DNA from: Anaerolineales bacterium
GTDB taxonomy: Bacteria > Chloroflexota > Anaerolineae > Anaerolineales > UBA4823
NCBI GenBank assembly: GCA_014859065.1
Contig: JACUUU010000006.1
Location: 1 to 33,943 of the forward strand
Length of the DNA: 33,943 nt
Direction: 5' to 3'
Both the position numbers and the translations under genes were made by a program. Shown here piece after piece: positions 7,296 through 16,705 of this stretch (the first letter of the stretch is position 1; each line of letters starts with the position of its first letter). The notes below the pieces were generated by a model that saw only the letters and a list, made by a program, of their open reading frames with translations, was not told the origin of the DNA and ran no database searches.

Positions 7296-7580
7296 ATGCG
7301 TCCATACGAATTGGTGTTTATCGCTCATCCAGACCTGGAGGAGAATGCAATCAAAGGTCTTGTTGAACAGGTCAAAGCTTGGATCACAGAATCAGGCGGC
7401 GTAGTTAATAAAGTCGATATTTGGGGCAAGCGTAAGCTAGCATACCAGATTCGAAAACAATCTGAAGGCCAATATGTACTGCTCCATGCCGAAATGGATC
7501 CTGATGTGAGCGCTAAATTAGAACAAAATTTTCGAATTACTGAACCAATATTACGTTTTTTGATAACCACAGTAGATTAA
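7296..7580 (+). CDS. rpsF: 30S ribosomal protein S6
   Basis: This 94-aa protein has the S6 hallmarks: MRPYELVFIAHPDL at the start, then VDIWGKRKLAYQIRKQSEGQYV, ending in ITEPILRFLIT. S6 binds S18 on the platform of the small subunit. A strong AAAGGAGG lies 8 bases before the ATG. The order rpsF-ssb-rpsR is the common bacterial one; rplI does not follow here. Confidence 0.97.
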   Translation: MRPYELVFIAHPDLEENAIKGLVEQVKAWITESGGVVNKVDIWGKRKLAYQIRKQSEGQYVLLHAEMDPDVSAKLEQNFRITEPILRFLITTVD

Positions 7581-7628
7581 TTAGGAACTATTTCTGAATC
7601 TAGTTATTGTCTATCATAGGAGTCTTAT

Positions 7629-8021
7629 ATGAGCCGTGGTCTGAATAAAGTCATGATAATTGGACACTTAGGGCGGGATCCTGAGATGCGCTACACACCG
7701 TCAGGTAGACCGGTTACAACCTTCAATGTGGCCACGAACCGCACCTGGAATTCATCCAATGGTGAGCGACATACAGAAACAGAATGGTTTAATATTGTCG
7801 CTTGGGGAAACTTGGCAGAAATCTGTAAACAGTATCTTTCAAAAGGACAACGAATTTACGTTGAAGGAAGACTGCAAACCCGCCATTGGGAAGACTCTGA
7901 TGGTAACAAGCACAGTTCAACTGAAATAGTAGCCAGTGAAATGATCATGCTCAGCGACCGTCAAAACTCGAACCATTCCTCCGAAGACTTTGAAGTTGAA
8001 GAGGATGAGTTTCCTTTCTAA
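7629..8021 (+). CDS. ssb: Single-stranded DNA-binding protein
   Basis: This 130-aa protein has one OB-fold: MIIGHLGRDPEMRYTPSGRPVTTFNVATNR, then TEWFNIVAWGNLAEICKQYLSKGQRIYVEGRL. The acidic C-terminal tip EVEEDEFPF matches the partner-docking tail of SSB proteins. It is on the short side because the linker before the tip is brief. AGGAG precedes the ATG. It sits between the two ribosomal genes rpsF and rpsR and likely shares their transcript. Confidence 0.96.
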   Translation: MSRGLNKVMIIGHLGRDPEMRYTPSGRPVTTFNVATNRTWNSSNGERHTETEWFNIVAWGNLAEICKQYLSKGQRIYVEGRLQTRHWEDSDGNKHSSTEIVASEMIMLSDRQNSNHSSEDFEVEEDEFPF

Positions 8022-8040
8022 CCGATTTGACTGGTCGGTT
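8020..8040 (+). repeat. Small hairpin at the ssb stop
   Basis: AACCGA and TCGGTT arms with a nine-base loop start at the ssb stop codon. It has no U-tract; it may slow exonucleases or act as a weak attenuator before rpsR. Confidence 0.3.
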
Positions 8041-8117
8041 TAAAGTGAGTGTTAATTCATCAATACATGGTTGTATATGAGCAAAATCGAATAGGTATAC
8101 TCAAGGAGTAATTAATT

Positions 8118-8375
8118 GTGACCGAACAATCAACGCGAAATGGTATCCGCCGCTATTACACAAGGCCGCGCGTCTGCCAATTTTGTACAGACAAATCAAC
8201 AGTGATCGATTACAAACAAATCGATATCCTCCGACGCTATATCAGCGAAGATGGAAAAATCCGTCCACGACGGCAAACAGGCGCATGCGCAAAACATCAG
8301 AGAAACTTAGCACGAGCGATCAAACGAGCTAGGCACCTGGCTTTACTACCATATACTGGTGAAATATTGCGGTAA
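8118..8375 (+). CDS. rpsR: 30S ribosomal protein S18
   Basis: This 85-aa protein carries the S18 core: [50 protein letters not shown]. An upstream CQFC pair ([15 protein letters not shown]) together with the later GACAKHQ cysteine resembles a zinc-binding S18 version. The start is GTG at 8118, supported by AAGGAG ten bases upstream. It is the last ribosomal gene of the cluster. Confidence 0.96.
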   Translation: MTEQSTRNGIRRYYTRPRVCQFCTDKSTVIDYKQIDILRRYISEDGKIRPRRQTGACAKHQRNLARAIKRARHLALLPYTGEILR

Positions 8376-8399
8376 GCTTTTCTGAAGCGAAGTTTTTGC

Positions 8400-8442
8400 G
8401 GGGCAGAGGGACGAAATTTCACAAATCGATCCACTTTGCCCC
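8400..8442 (+). repeat. Long-loop hairpin between rpsR and the foldase gene
   Basis: GGGGCAGAG pairs with CTTTGCCCC (one G-U pair) across a 25-base loop, 24 bp past rpsR. It has no U-tract. It could separate the rpsR and foldase transcripts. Confidence 0.3.
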
Positions 8443-8507
8443 ACAAGTTAAACATTCCACTATCTTTCGAAGAATTCAATCTTCTACGATAATCTTTGAG
8501 GAACTAT

Positions 8508-9860
8508 ATGGCCAAAACGCCAAAGCCTAAAATTGTTACCAAGAAACATCTGGCTCGAATGGAACGAGAACGCATCCAAAGGAGAAATATACTTCTTGTC
8601 AGTATTGCCGTTTTCGTGGTCGTTGTTGGATTGATCATTTATGGTGTACTACAGCAAAACGTTATTCAACCTCGCCAACCGATCGCTCGAGTTAATAACG
8701 AAACGATCACCACGAGAGAATACCAAACTTTTGTGCGTTATCAACGCAGGCAATTAATCCAACAATATTTAAACACCTACCAAAATATGCAATTCTTCGC
8801 AGGTGATCCTGATACTGAAGCTTTCTTTGAGCAAACATTACAACAAATCCAATTCCAGTTGGAACCTACTTCATTGGGGCAGCAAGTTTTGAACGATCTA
8901 ATTGATGATCGGATAATTCGTCAAGAAGCTGCTCGTCGGGGTATTACAATTACTGATGAGGAGATTGATATATATATTCAACAAGCTTTTGGATATTACC
9001 CCGAAGGCTTTCCCCCCACTCCCACATTACCTCCTACACCATTACCAACTTCTACATTATCACCTACCCAATTAGCGTTATTCCCTTCATCACCAACACC
9101 AACTGAGCCCGGTGTACCAGAAGTTGAACCGACAGCTCCATCCCCAGAAGAGATAACCGCGACACCCGATCAGGGCGAAGATTTGGATGAGACACCAGAA
9201 TCAAATCCAACACCAACTGCGACAGCTGACATCACACCTACTGCAACGCTTGAACCAACTCCTTACACACTCGACTTATATCAACAAGATTATCAGGAGT
9301 TATTGGAAAATTTAAAGCAAGACATAAATTTTAGCGAAAGGGATCTAAAGCGTCTAATCGAGAGCCAGCTGTATCGCACTAAACTTATCGAGGAAATGAC
9401 TTTTGACATCCAGGAGGTTCAAGAGCAGGTTTGGGTACGCCATATACTAGTTGAGGATGAGGAGACTGCTCAAGTAGTATTGAGGCTGCTGGATAATGGA
9501 GAAGACTTTTCAGAACTCGCTTCGATTTATTCCACCGATACCAGTAATAAAGATATGGGAGGAGATCTAGGTTGGTTCCGTTCTGGCAGGATGGTTTCAG
9601 AATTTGAAGAGGTAGCCTTCCAGCTGGAAATTGGGGAGATAAGCGATCCGGTTCAGACCCAATTTGGTTTCCATATCATTCAGAAATTGGGTCATGAAGA
9701 ACGACCGCTCAGTCACCAAGAATTAGAGCAATTACGTCTAAATGAGTTCAATTTATGGTTGCTTGAACAACGTCAAATTGTTGAGCCGGAGATCTTCCCA
9801 TATTGGAGTGATCGCACTCCAATCGAACCTTCTATCCCACCTTCTTTGACTCAGTTCTAA
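8508..9860 (+). CDS. Membrane-anchored PpiC/SurA-like peptidyl-prolyl isomerase
   Basis: This 450-aa protein has a basic N-terminal cytoplasmic stub, one membrane segment (about residues 28-48, ILLVSIAVFVVVVGLIIYGVL), an extracytoplasmic SurA-N-like helical part (ARVNNETITTREY...) and a parvulin domain near the C-terminus (VWVRHILVEDEETAQVVL...DLGWFRSGRMVSEFEEVAF...QFGFHIIQKL). The helical part is interrupted by about 90 residues rich in Pro, Thr and acidic residues. It should help fold exported proteins outside the membrane. The ORF track starts at a TTG; the ATG at 8508 has GAGG at proper spacing and begins MAKTPKPK, so I chose it. It may be on its own transcript after rpsR. Confidence 0.85.
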   Translation: MAKTPKPKIVTKKHLARMERERIQRRNILLVSIAVFVVVVGLIIYGVLQQNVIQPRQPIARVNNETITTREYQTFVRYQRRQLIQQYLNTYQNMQFFAGDPDTEAFFEQTLQQIQFQLEPTSLGQQVLNDLIDDRIIRQEAARRGITITDEEIDIYIQQAFGYYPEGFPPTPTLPPTPLPTSTLSPTQLALFPSSPTPTEPGVPEVEPTAPSPEEITATPDQGEDLDETPESNPTPTATADITPTATLEPTPYTLDLYQQDYQELLENLKQDINFSERDLKRLIESQLYRTKLIEEMTFDIQEVQEQVWVRHILVEDEETAQVVLRLLDNGEDFSELASIYSTDTSNKDMGGDLGWFRSGRMVSEFEEVAFQLEIGEISDPVQTQFGFHIIQKLGHEERPLSHQELEQLRLNEFNLWLLEQRQIVEPEIFPYWSDRTPIEPSIPPSLTQF

Positions 9861-9881
9861 CTTCGATCCATAATAGATTGT

Positions 9882-9922
9882 AGGCTGTCCCTAAAGTTAT
9901 TTTCTGCCTTATGGGGCAGCCT
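9882..9922. terminator. Possible terminator between convergent foldase and smc genes
   Basis: AGGCTGTCCC pairs with GGGGCAGCCT (one wobble pair) across a 21-base loop; the second arm lies in the last codons of smc. The genes converge here, but there is no clean U-run, so the call is weak. Confidence 0.35.
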
Positions 9923-12900
9923 TTGCATTTTCCTGCATTTCCCTGACTGTTTCATATTCATCCATTTTCAAGCTGACAACCTGGCTGGAAGAATCTTTCC
10001 CCATTGTCACACCATATATTACATCAGCAACTTGCAACGTGTTTGGGTTATGGGTGATGATTATGAACTGGGTTGAGGTGCTCAATTCTTTCAGGAGATC
10101 ACTGAACCTATTTACGTTGCTCTCATCTAACATAGCATCAACTTCGTCTAAAATACAAAATGGTGTTGGAGATACTTTTAGCAGGGCGAAAACCAACGCA
10201 ACCGCTGCCAGACTCCGTTCCCCTCCAGAAAGCAACGCCAAACCTTGTTCCCGGCGACCAGGCAACCTGGCTTCAATGTCGATGCCGCTTGTCGTCAAAT
10301 CCTGAGGGTCAGTTAATACCAAACGCGCCGTACCACCACCAAATAACCTTATAAAGATCTGCCGAAACTCGGCCGCGACCGATTCAAACGTCTCATGAAA
10401 AGCTTTCTCCATCAGGTCATCCAGTTCAACAATGACCTGACGAATATCAACCTGGGCTTTACGCAAATCTGTTAACTGTTCCTTCAGAAAATTGAAACGT
10501 TCTTTGACTTCCAAGTATTCTGTCTGTGCTTCTGGGTTTACAGGTCCTATTCGTTTTAGCAGGGATCGGGATCGCTTCAAGTTCTCTTCCAATCCTGTAG
10601 ATAAGTTCTCCACTTCATAAAGCTGTTCAACTAACCCCTCAAAAGGTAAAGGTTTTGGGCCTGATATCTCATCACTATATTCAAATTCAACCAGGCCAAA
10701 ATCATCTTCAATTCTCCGCCGGATTGACTCAAGCGCCTCTTTACTCTTAGAAAGCGCGAGTTTTGCTTGCGCATTATGATGCTCAGCAAGATTTACAGCA
10801 ACTCTTGACTCTCCTTCTTTGTTCTGCAAATCTTTTTGTTCCACCTCAGATTTCACTATTTCTTGCTCGGCAGGTTCAATCAACTCTGTCTGTTTACTTA
10901 TCAAACCGTTGATTTCGATCTCAATTCTTTGTAGTTGATCTATTTCGGTTTCAAGGTTAGATCTGGTCTCTTTAATTTGTTTCAATCTATTCTGATAGTC
11001 AATCAAATCTCTGCTAGCTTTTTCGACGATAGATTCTCTTTCGCTAACAATTTCTGATGCGCTTATATACGCACTTTCACCTACAGCTATCCTGGTCTCC
11101 AAATTATTAACCTCGTTGAATAGGTCGTCAGCACTTAGATCTGCGAGCAATTTTTCTTTCTCTTTGAGTGTTGATTCTTGTTTTAATATGTCCTCCTGAA
11201 GGGTAGATAACTCTTTAGAGGTTATTCCCATTTCATCTCTTGAACGAGACAATTCGACGAGTAAGTTTTCACGTTGTTTCTCTAACCACAATACCTGATG
11301 GTCAGCTTGTTTGACCTCTAAATTTAAGTGTTCACTGATATTTTTATATTCTTCTTCACGATGCAAAGCTTTTTCTTCCGCGGAGGCTAGGTTTACCCCC
11401 TCCGCCATTAATTTTTCTCTTTCGCTCTCGAAATTATCCACTTGTTTCTGATAAGAGATCAACTTGCGTTCACAACCCTTCAGGTTAGTCAAAATCTCTT
11501 GTTGTCTACGTTTTCTCCTAATACTAGAATCTGATTCTCTACCAGCAACGATTGCCCCCTGAGCTAAAAAGAATTCGCCGCTCAACGTAACGGCTCCTGC
11601 GTTGAACAGCCCATTGAAAGATCCTTTGAACTCATCGAGAACGCGCAAAGCAGCCAACCGGTCATTCACCACCAATACATTCCCTAATAAAAAATCCACA
11701 ATAGGCTGGAATTCGGTAGACGAAGTGATCAATTCAGCAGCTATACCTAAAACATCTTTACTGATAAATGCGGATTTCTTTAATTTCTTCTGTTTTACAT
11801 TTAATTGATCAACCTCTCTTTGAGATCGATCTATTGATAACATAGAACCGCGAGCTTCCTCATTCTCCAAGATATTTAGGGCACTATCAATATTTAAATC
11901 GCCAGCAAATACAATTGCATCCACAAACTCACCTAACGCTGCTGAGATCGCTATCTCTAATTCATAAGGGACTTGCATAAAGGTATTCAATTGACCTTGA
12001 ATACCCTCCAAACGATGTTCCCGCGCCGCTTCAAGTAATAAGCGTGCCCCTTTAGCATATCCCTCCAAATTTCGCTCAGCCTGTTCAATAATTTCTAATT
12101 TAGCTTTCAAGCTTTCTGCTTCAATTTTCTGCCGTCCCAAATCCTCAAGAGCTTGATAGTGTTTCGCGTTCAAGTTTGTTAGCTGCTCATTGTGGGCATT
12201 TTGGTCGTGGGCTAAATTTTTCCGATCAAGCCGTGCTTTTTCCAGGTGCTTTTCATTCTCCTGCTGCTTCGCAACAAGACTTTGATACAACGATCTAGCT
12301 GTTTCAATTTGCTTTTGTTGGGTAACGACTTCTTCTGCCAACCGCTTTTCATGTTCCTGGAGATCGACAGAACGGGCATTCAATCGTGATTTTTTCTCCA
12401 ACAAAACTTGGTATGTATCCCTGGCAGATTGAAAATCTGCCTCAATATCTTGTCGCTTCTTCTTTTGGTCTAAAAACACAGATTTGGTATTCTCCGCTTG
12501 TTTGCGGGCTTCTATCAGTTCTACATGTATTTGGTCTTTATCTTTCCTGGCTGATTCAAGGCGTTCCTGATGCTGCTCAATTTCTCCTTCAAGAATTACG
12601 ATGGAATTATTCGTTTGTTGGTATTGCTCCTCAATCGAACGAAGACGTTCTTGAATCACAGCTAGTTTTCGTCCATTAGATTCTCGCCTAGTGTGGAGTT
12701 CGGATAGCTGCAGGTGCCATTGAGACAAATCATGGCGTAAGTTTAATGCTCTTTCACGAAGGGTGTTGAGTTTCTCAAGTAAACTATCTTGGGTTGTCCG
12801 AACCATGGCTAACTCATTCTCTTTTTGTCTTGAAATTTCCTGATTTACCACAAGTTCTTTTTGTAACCGCATCCAATGATAGCCATACCATTCCTTCAAC

Positions 12901-13574
12901 TGGTGCCTCAGCTCAGATTTTACAGCCTCATAATCCTCCGCCCGTTTAGCCTGTCGTTCAAGACTTTTCAAACGTGGCTCTAACTCTGCCAGGATATCTT
13001 GCACTCGATCTAAATTTCGTTGGGAAATATCCAGACGCCGTAGGGCTTCTTCGCGTCTCGATCGATATAGCCCAATCCCAGCTGCTTCTTCAAATAACCG
13101 CCGCCGCTCTTCAGCTTTCAATGCCAGCGCAGCATCCACAAGACCCTGACCAATAATTGTGTATGTTCGTTCTGCCAATCCACACTTCGTCAGTAATTCT
13201 GAAATATCCCGTAACCTTACTCGCTGTTTGTTTAATAAGTATTCATTTTGGCCATCACGATAAGCTCTCCGAGCGATTGCTACCTCGGAATAATCGATTG
13301 GTAACCAGCCATCTTGGTTATCGAATACCACTGTCACCGAAGCCATTCCTGACCTTGAACGATACTGCGATCCAGCATAAATCATATCTTCGGTTTTCTT
13401 AGCACGCATCAAGCTGTAAGTTTGTTCCCCCAATACCCATCTCAATCCATCAGCAACATTTGATTTTCCCGATCCATTTGGTCCAACAATTGCTGTTACA
13501 GCACCTGCGAATTCAAATAAAGTCTGAGTGGCAAACGTTTTATAACCATGTAGTTCTAATGATTTCAATCTCAT
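9909..13574 (-). CDS. smc: Chromosome segregation protein SMC
   Basis: This 1221-aa protein has the full SMC architecture: an N-terminal head with Walker A GPNGSGKSN (about residues 31-39), a long coiled coil, a hinge around residues 520-670 (IQGQLNTFMQVPYELEIAISAALGEFVDAIVF), a return coiled coil, and a C-terminal head with signature LLSGGERSLAAVAL and Walker B FCILDEVDAMLDESN. It compacts and resolves the chromosome with ScpA and ScpB, which are not in this window. It is the last gene of the moaC-moaDE-thrC-fabF-rnc-smc operon, 24 bp after rnc. Its length and motifs look intact. Confidence 0.98.
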   Translation of the reverse strand: MRLKSLELHGYKTFATQTLFEFAGAVTAIVGPNGSGKSNVADGLRWVLGEQTYSLMRAKKTEDMIYAGSQYRSRSGMASVTVVFDNQDGWLPIDYSEVAIARRAYRDGQNEYLLNKQRVRLRDISELLTKCGLAERTYTIIGQGLVDAALALKAEERRRLFEEAAGIGLYRSRREEALRRLDISQRNLDRVQDILAELEPRLKSLERQAKRAEDYEAVKSELRHQLKEWYGYHWMRLQKELVVNQEISRQKENELAMVRTTQDSLLEKLNTLRERALNLRHDLSQWHLQLSELHTRRESNGRKLAVIQERLRSIEEQYQQTNNSIVILEGEIEQHQERLESARKDKDQIHVELIEARKQAENTKSVFLDQKKKRQDIEADFQSARDTYQVLLEKKSRLNARSVDLQEHEKRLAEEVVTQQKQIETARSLYQSLVAKQQENEKHLEKARLDRKNLAHDQNAHNEQLTNLNAKHYQALEDLGRQKIEAESLKAKLEIIEQAERNLEGYAKGARLLLEAAREHRLEGIQGQLNTFMQVPYELEIAISAALGEFVDAIVFAGDLNIDSALNILENEEARGSMLSIDRSQREVDQLNVKQKKLKKSAFISKDVLGIAAELITSSTEFQPIVDFLLGNVLVVNDRLAALRVLDEFKGSFNGLFNAGAVTLSGEFFLAQGAIVAGRESDSSIRRKRRQQEILTNLKGCERKLISYQKQVDNFESEREKLMAEGVNLASAEEKALHREEEYKNISEHLNLEVKQADHQVLWLEKQRENLLVELSRSRDEMGITSKELSTLQEDILKQESTLKEKEKLLADLSADDLFNEVNNLETRIAVGESAYISASEIVSERESIVEKASRDLIDYQNRLKQIKETRSNLETEIDQLQRIEIEINGLISKQTELIEPAEQEIVKSEVEQKDLQNKEGESRVAVNLAEHHNAQAKLALSKSKEALESIRRRIEDDFGLVEFEYSDEISGPKPLPFEGLVEQLYEVENLSTGLEENLKRSRSLLKRIGPVNPEAQTEYLEVKERFNFLKEQLTDLRKAQVDIRQVIVELDDLMEKAFHETFESVAAEFRQIFIRLFGGGTARLVLTDPQDLTTSGIDIEARLPGRREQGLALLSGGERSLAAVALVFALLKVSPTPFCILDEVDAMLDESNVNRFSDLLKELSTSTQFIIITHNPNTLQVADVIYGVTMGKDSSSQVVSLKMDEYETVREMQENAKAAP

Positions 13575-13598
13575 CTAATCCACCATCCCAAACTCTCA

Positions 13599-14315
13599 TT
13601 AATCAAGTCCTAGTTCGGTTAATGCCGCTCGAGCAGCCGCTTTAGTAGCTATTTGTTTGCTCCGACCTAATCCCTGTCCAAATTTTTCACCATTGATTAA
13701 TACTTCAACTTCAAAGATTTTTTCGTGGTCCGGTCCGCGAGCTGATACGACTCGATAGAACGGTGTCCCATGTCCCTGCGATTGTGCCCATTCCTGCAAT
13801 AGACTCTTGGGGTCTTTGTCTTTTTGATCAGATAAGATCCGCTGGGCAGCTGATTCAAGCATAGGGGCAATGAATTCCTGAACTCTATCAATCCCCTGAT
13901 CGAGATACAATGCACCAATAATGGCTTCAAATGTCGCACATAATAATGCAGGTTTTTCTCTTCCCCCACCTTCTCGCTCTCCTCTTCCCAAGCGCATATA
14001 CTCGCCAAGACCCATCTCTTGAGCAAATCTAGCTAGCTGTTCTGTCCTCACAATGGCTGAACGCAAACGGGTTAGATAGCCTTCTGGCATTTCGGGATAA
14101 CGATTATACAACCAGGCGCCAACCAAAAAATCCAAGACCGCATCACCAAGAAATTCTAATCTTTCATTATCTTCTAACGTTTCAGGATGCTCATTTAAGT
14201 AGCTTCGATGCGTGAGCGCTCGAATTAACAAAGGGACATTTATAAACTTTAATCCTAATTGCTGCGAAATTTCCTGAGGAGTGATCTCCTCTTGTTTATC
14301 CAGATTATTTCCCAT
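13599..14315 (-). CDS. rnc: Ribonuclease III
   Basis: This 238-aa protein has the RNase III catalytic domain with signature NERLEFLGDAVLDFLVGAWLY and second acidic site CATFEAIIGALYLDQG, then a C-terminal double-stranded RNA-binding domain (DPKSLLQEWAQSQGHGTPFYRVV...GRSKQIATKAAARAAL). It processes rRNA precursors and structured mRNAs. It sits between fabF (11 bp upstream) and smc (24 bp downstream), the common bacterial order. The ATG at 14315 begins MGNNLDKQ; no strong Shine-Dalgarno is visible. Confidence 0.97.
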   Translation of the reverse strand: MGNNLDKQEEITPQEISQQLGLKFINVPLLIRALTHRSYLNEHPETLEDNERLEFLGDAVLDFLVGAWLYNRYPEMPEGYLTRLRSAIVRTEQLARFAQEMGLGEYMRLGRGEREGGGREKPALLCATFEAIIGALYLDQGIDRVQEFIAPMLESAAQRILSDQKDKDPKSLLQEWAQSQGHGTPFYRVVSARGPDHEKIFEVEVLINGEKFGQGLGRSKQIATKAAARAALTELGLD

Positions 14316-14326
14316 GAGTAGACAAA

Positions 14327-15574
14327 TTATTCCGAAAGTGAATATTCGCGTAAAACCAAAACAGAATTATGTCCACCAAATCCAAAGGCATTATTAATGG
14401 CTACTTTGACACTCTTTTCACGAGCTTCATTGGGGACATAATCAAGATTACATTCAGGATCTGGGGTCTTATAATGTAATGTTGGAGGTATCAAATTATG
14501 TTGGATTGCCTGAACACAGAAGATTGCTTCCAAAGCACCGGTCGCTCCCATCATGTGCCCTGTCATAGACTTTGTGGAGGAGACAGGGATTTTATAAGCG
14601 GTATCGCCAAAAACAGATTTGATCGCACGGGTTTCTGCCAAATCATTCAATTGAGTTGCTGTACCATGCGCGTTTATATAGTCAACATCTTCCACATTTA
14701 CTCCAGCTGAAGTTAAGGCCATTATCATCGCTTTTGAGCTTCCTTCTCCATCTTCTGCTGGCGCAGTGACATGGAAGGCATCTGCTGTTGCCCCATATCC
14801 GGCGATTTCTGCCTTGATTTCAGCACCTCGTTTCAGTGCCCTACTTTCCTTTTCTAACACCAATATGGCACCTCCTTCACCCATTACCAGACCATCTCTA
14901 TTCAAATCGAAAGGTTGCGGAGTCATAGAATAATCCTCATATCTACGAGACATTGCACCTATGCGATCGAATGCAGCAACACCAGTTGATGTGATCGTGG
15001 CTTCAGAGGCACCAGTTATTGCGACATCAATCATTCCAGCTTTAATCATCAGCCAGGATAATCCGATGCTATCTGATCCTGAAGCGCAAGCAGAAACAAT
15101 ACAAAAATTCGGACCTTTATACTGGTGATCAATACCAATCAACCCAGATGCTCCATTTGCCATTAACATTGGTATTACAAAGGGATTGACTCGTCGTGGA
15201 CCTTTATTTTCGATGGTCAATATTGCATCCTCAAGCGAATTAATTCCACCGATTGCTGACGACACAATTACACCGACTCGATCTGATTCATCTTCATCCA
15301 CAGTCAATTCAGCTTGGTTGATTGCTTCTCGAGCAGCAACAAGAGCGAGTTGTTCAAAACGATCTCTCTTGCGGGCATCTTTAGCAGGCATGTAATCGTT
15401 TGGCTGGAAATCCTTTACCTCACAAGCGATATGGACTTGGTGATCCTTCGGATCAAATAAAGTGATCGGACCAACTCCAGAAACCCCATTTACAGCATTC
15501 TGCCACGTTTCGGTAACTGAATGACCCAAAGGGTTTATCGTTCCCATACCTGTTATTACAACCCGATCAGACAT
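14327..15574 (-). CDS. fabF: 3-oxoacyl-ACP synthase II
   Basis: This 415-aa condensing enzyme extends fatty acids using malonyl-ACP. The Cys-His-His triad is visible: nucleophile in VSACASGSDSIG, then NAHGTATQLND and MTGHMMGATGALE. The ORF track begins at an ATG two codons upstream, but GGAG is only two bases from that codon; the ATG at 15574 (MSDRVVITGMGTINPLG) has eight-base spacing and is preferred. It lies directly before rnc. The acpP gene normally found beside fabF is absent from this window. Confidence 0.97.
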   Translation of the reverse strand: MSDRVVITGMGTINPLGHSVTETWQNAVNGVSGVGPITLFDPKDHQVHIACEVKDFQPNDYMPAKDARKRDRFEQLALVAAREAINQAELTVDEDESDRVGVIVSSAIGGINSLEDAILTIENKGPRRVNPFVIPMLMANGASGLIGIDHQYKGPNFCIVSACASGSDSIGLSWLMIKAGMIDVAITGASEATITSTGVAAFDRIGAMSRRYEDYSMTPQPFDLNRDGLVMGEGGAILVLEKESRALKRGAEIKAEIAGYGATADAFHVTAPAEDGEGSSKAMIMALTSAGVNVEDVDYINAHGTATQLNDLAETRAIKSVFGDTAYKIPVSSTKSMTGHMMGATGALEAIFCVQAIQHNLIPPTLHYKTPDPECNLDYVPNEAREKSVKVAINNAFGFGGHNSVLVLREYSLSE

Positions 15575-15595
15575 ATACATCTCTCCTACACCAAC

Positions 15596-16705
15596 CTAAA
15601 TCGTAAATAATTCTATCCCAGTCTTATATCCTGATCCTGTGAGTATAACTACAATTGGTTCTGGAATATCATCAATAATCTGCTTTAGCGCTGCCCAAAC
15701 GGTCGCCGAGGTTGGTTCAACAAAAAAACCTTTCCGGCATAATTGATATAAGCCGGGTAGGATATCTTCCTCGTCTACAGCTAAAAATTTTCCCTTGCTT
15801 TTTTCGACGATCTGCAGGACAGCATCGCCCCTTATCGGATATTGGATGCGGATACCCTCTGCGATAGTCTTCCCTTCAGTGACCCAATTGAGACCAGATG
15901 CACCATAGGAAGATAAAGCCCAAAGTGGGGCACAGACGCGCGCTTGCACACCTAACATTACAGGGAAATCGGCAATCAAACCAGCATTTTTTAATGCCTG
16001 GAAGCCTCTACCAACACCTAAAATTAGACTTCCATGACCCACTGGAGATATTATACTTCCAGGTGCACCATTCAACTGCTCAAGAATCTCATAAGCGATT
16101 GTGGCAAAGGCAGGCAAGCCATGTGGTAAGTAAACATGGCTTGCATAAACGACCCCCTGATCAGCTGCAGTAATGGCAGCTCTGGATGCGTTGGTTCTTG
16201 GCCCCAAAACTTTCACCAAATCAGCACCATATGCCTGAATTTGAGCCTTTTTGGGACCAGAAGCTGTGTCTGGGATAAACACTCGAGCTTTTATCCCTGC
16301 TCTAGCTGCATAAGCAGCTAGCGAAGCTCCGGCATTTCCGGAAGAATCCTCCACCACAGTTTCGACATCGCGTGATTTTATAAAACTCAATATTGCAGCC
16401 GTCCCACGATCCTTGAATGAACCAGTCGGATTTAAATATTCAAGTTTAAACACCACGTCCTTATTGAATAATTTTGACCAAACGAGTGGAGTATTTCCTT
16501 CAGATAAACTAACCGGAGACGCCTCATCTGGCAATGTAAAAGTATGTTTATAACGCCAAATTCCTTGTTGTTCGGGCTCAATTTTTTCCGCGTCAAATGA
16601 CCAGATATCACTGTAATCATATATCCCATAACATACCGGGCAACGATACGGCACACCACTATCTGGATATGGTCGAGAGCAATTACTGCAACGAATTCTA
16701 TTCAC
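15596..16705 (-). CDS. thrC: Threonine-synthase-like PLP enzyme
   Basis: This 369-aa protein is a fold-type II PLP enzyme. An N-terminal zinc-ribbon-like part (CSNC...CPVC) is followed by EGNTPLVW, the PLP lysine in NPTGSFKDRG, the phosphate-cup motif SSGNAGASLAAYAARAG and GHGSLILGVGRGF. This is the arrangement of short threonine synthases, which turn O-phosphohomoserine into threonine. A related ammonia-lyase or cysteate-synthase-like activity cannot be excluded from sequence alone. The start is GTG, sharing one base with the stop of moaD-moaE (TAGTG), so translation is probably coupled. Its place between molybdopterin genes and fabF is unusual. Confidence 0.8.
   Translation of the reverse strand: MNRIRCSNCSRPYPDSGVPYRCPVCYGIYDYSDIWSFDAEKIEPEQQGIWRYKHTFTLPDEASPVSLSEGNTPLVWSKLFNKDVVFKLEYLNPTGSFKDRGTAAILSFIKSRDVETVVEDSSGNAGASLAAYAARAGIKARVFIPDTASGPKKAQIQAYGADLVKVLGPRTNASRAAITAADQGVVYASHVYLPHGLPAFATIAYEILEQLNGAPGSIISPVGHGSLILGVGRGFQALKNAGLIADFPVMLGVQARVCAPLWALSSYGASGLNWVTEGKTIAEGIRIQYPIRGDAVLQIVEKSKGKFLAVDEEDILPGLYQLCRKGFFVEPTSATVWAALKQIIDDIPEPIVVILTGSGYKTGIELFTI

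Noticed and set aside
9000-9260. ACC/CCA-rich stretch as a tandem DNA repeat or CRISPR
   Set aside because: It encodes the irregular Pro/Thr linker of the foldase and has no regular repeat unit.
12386-12679. 97-aa plus-strand ORF inside smc
   Set aside because: Shadow of the SMC coiled-coil coding sequence; no ribosome site and no recognisable domain.
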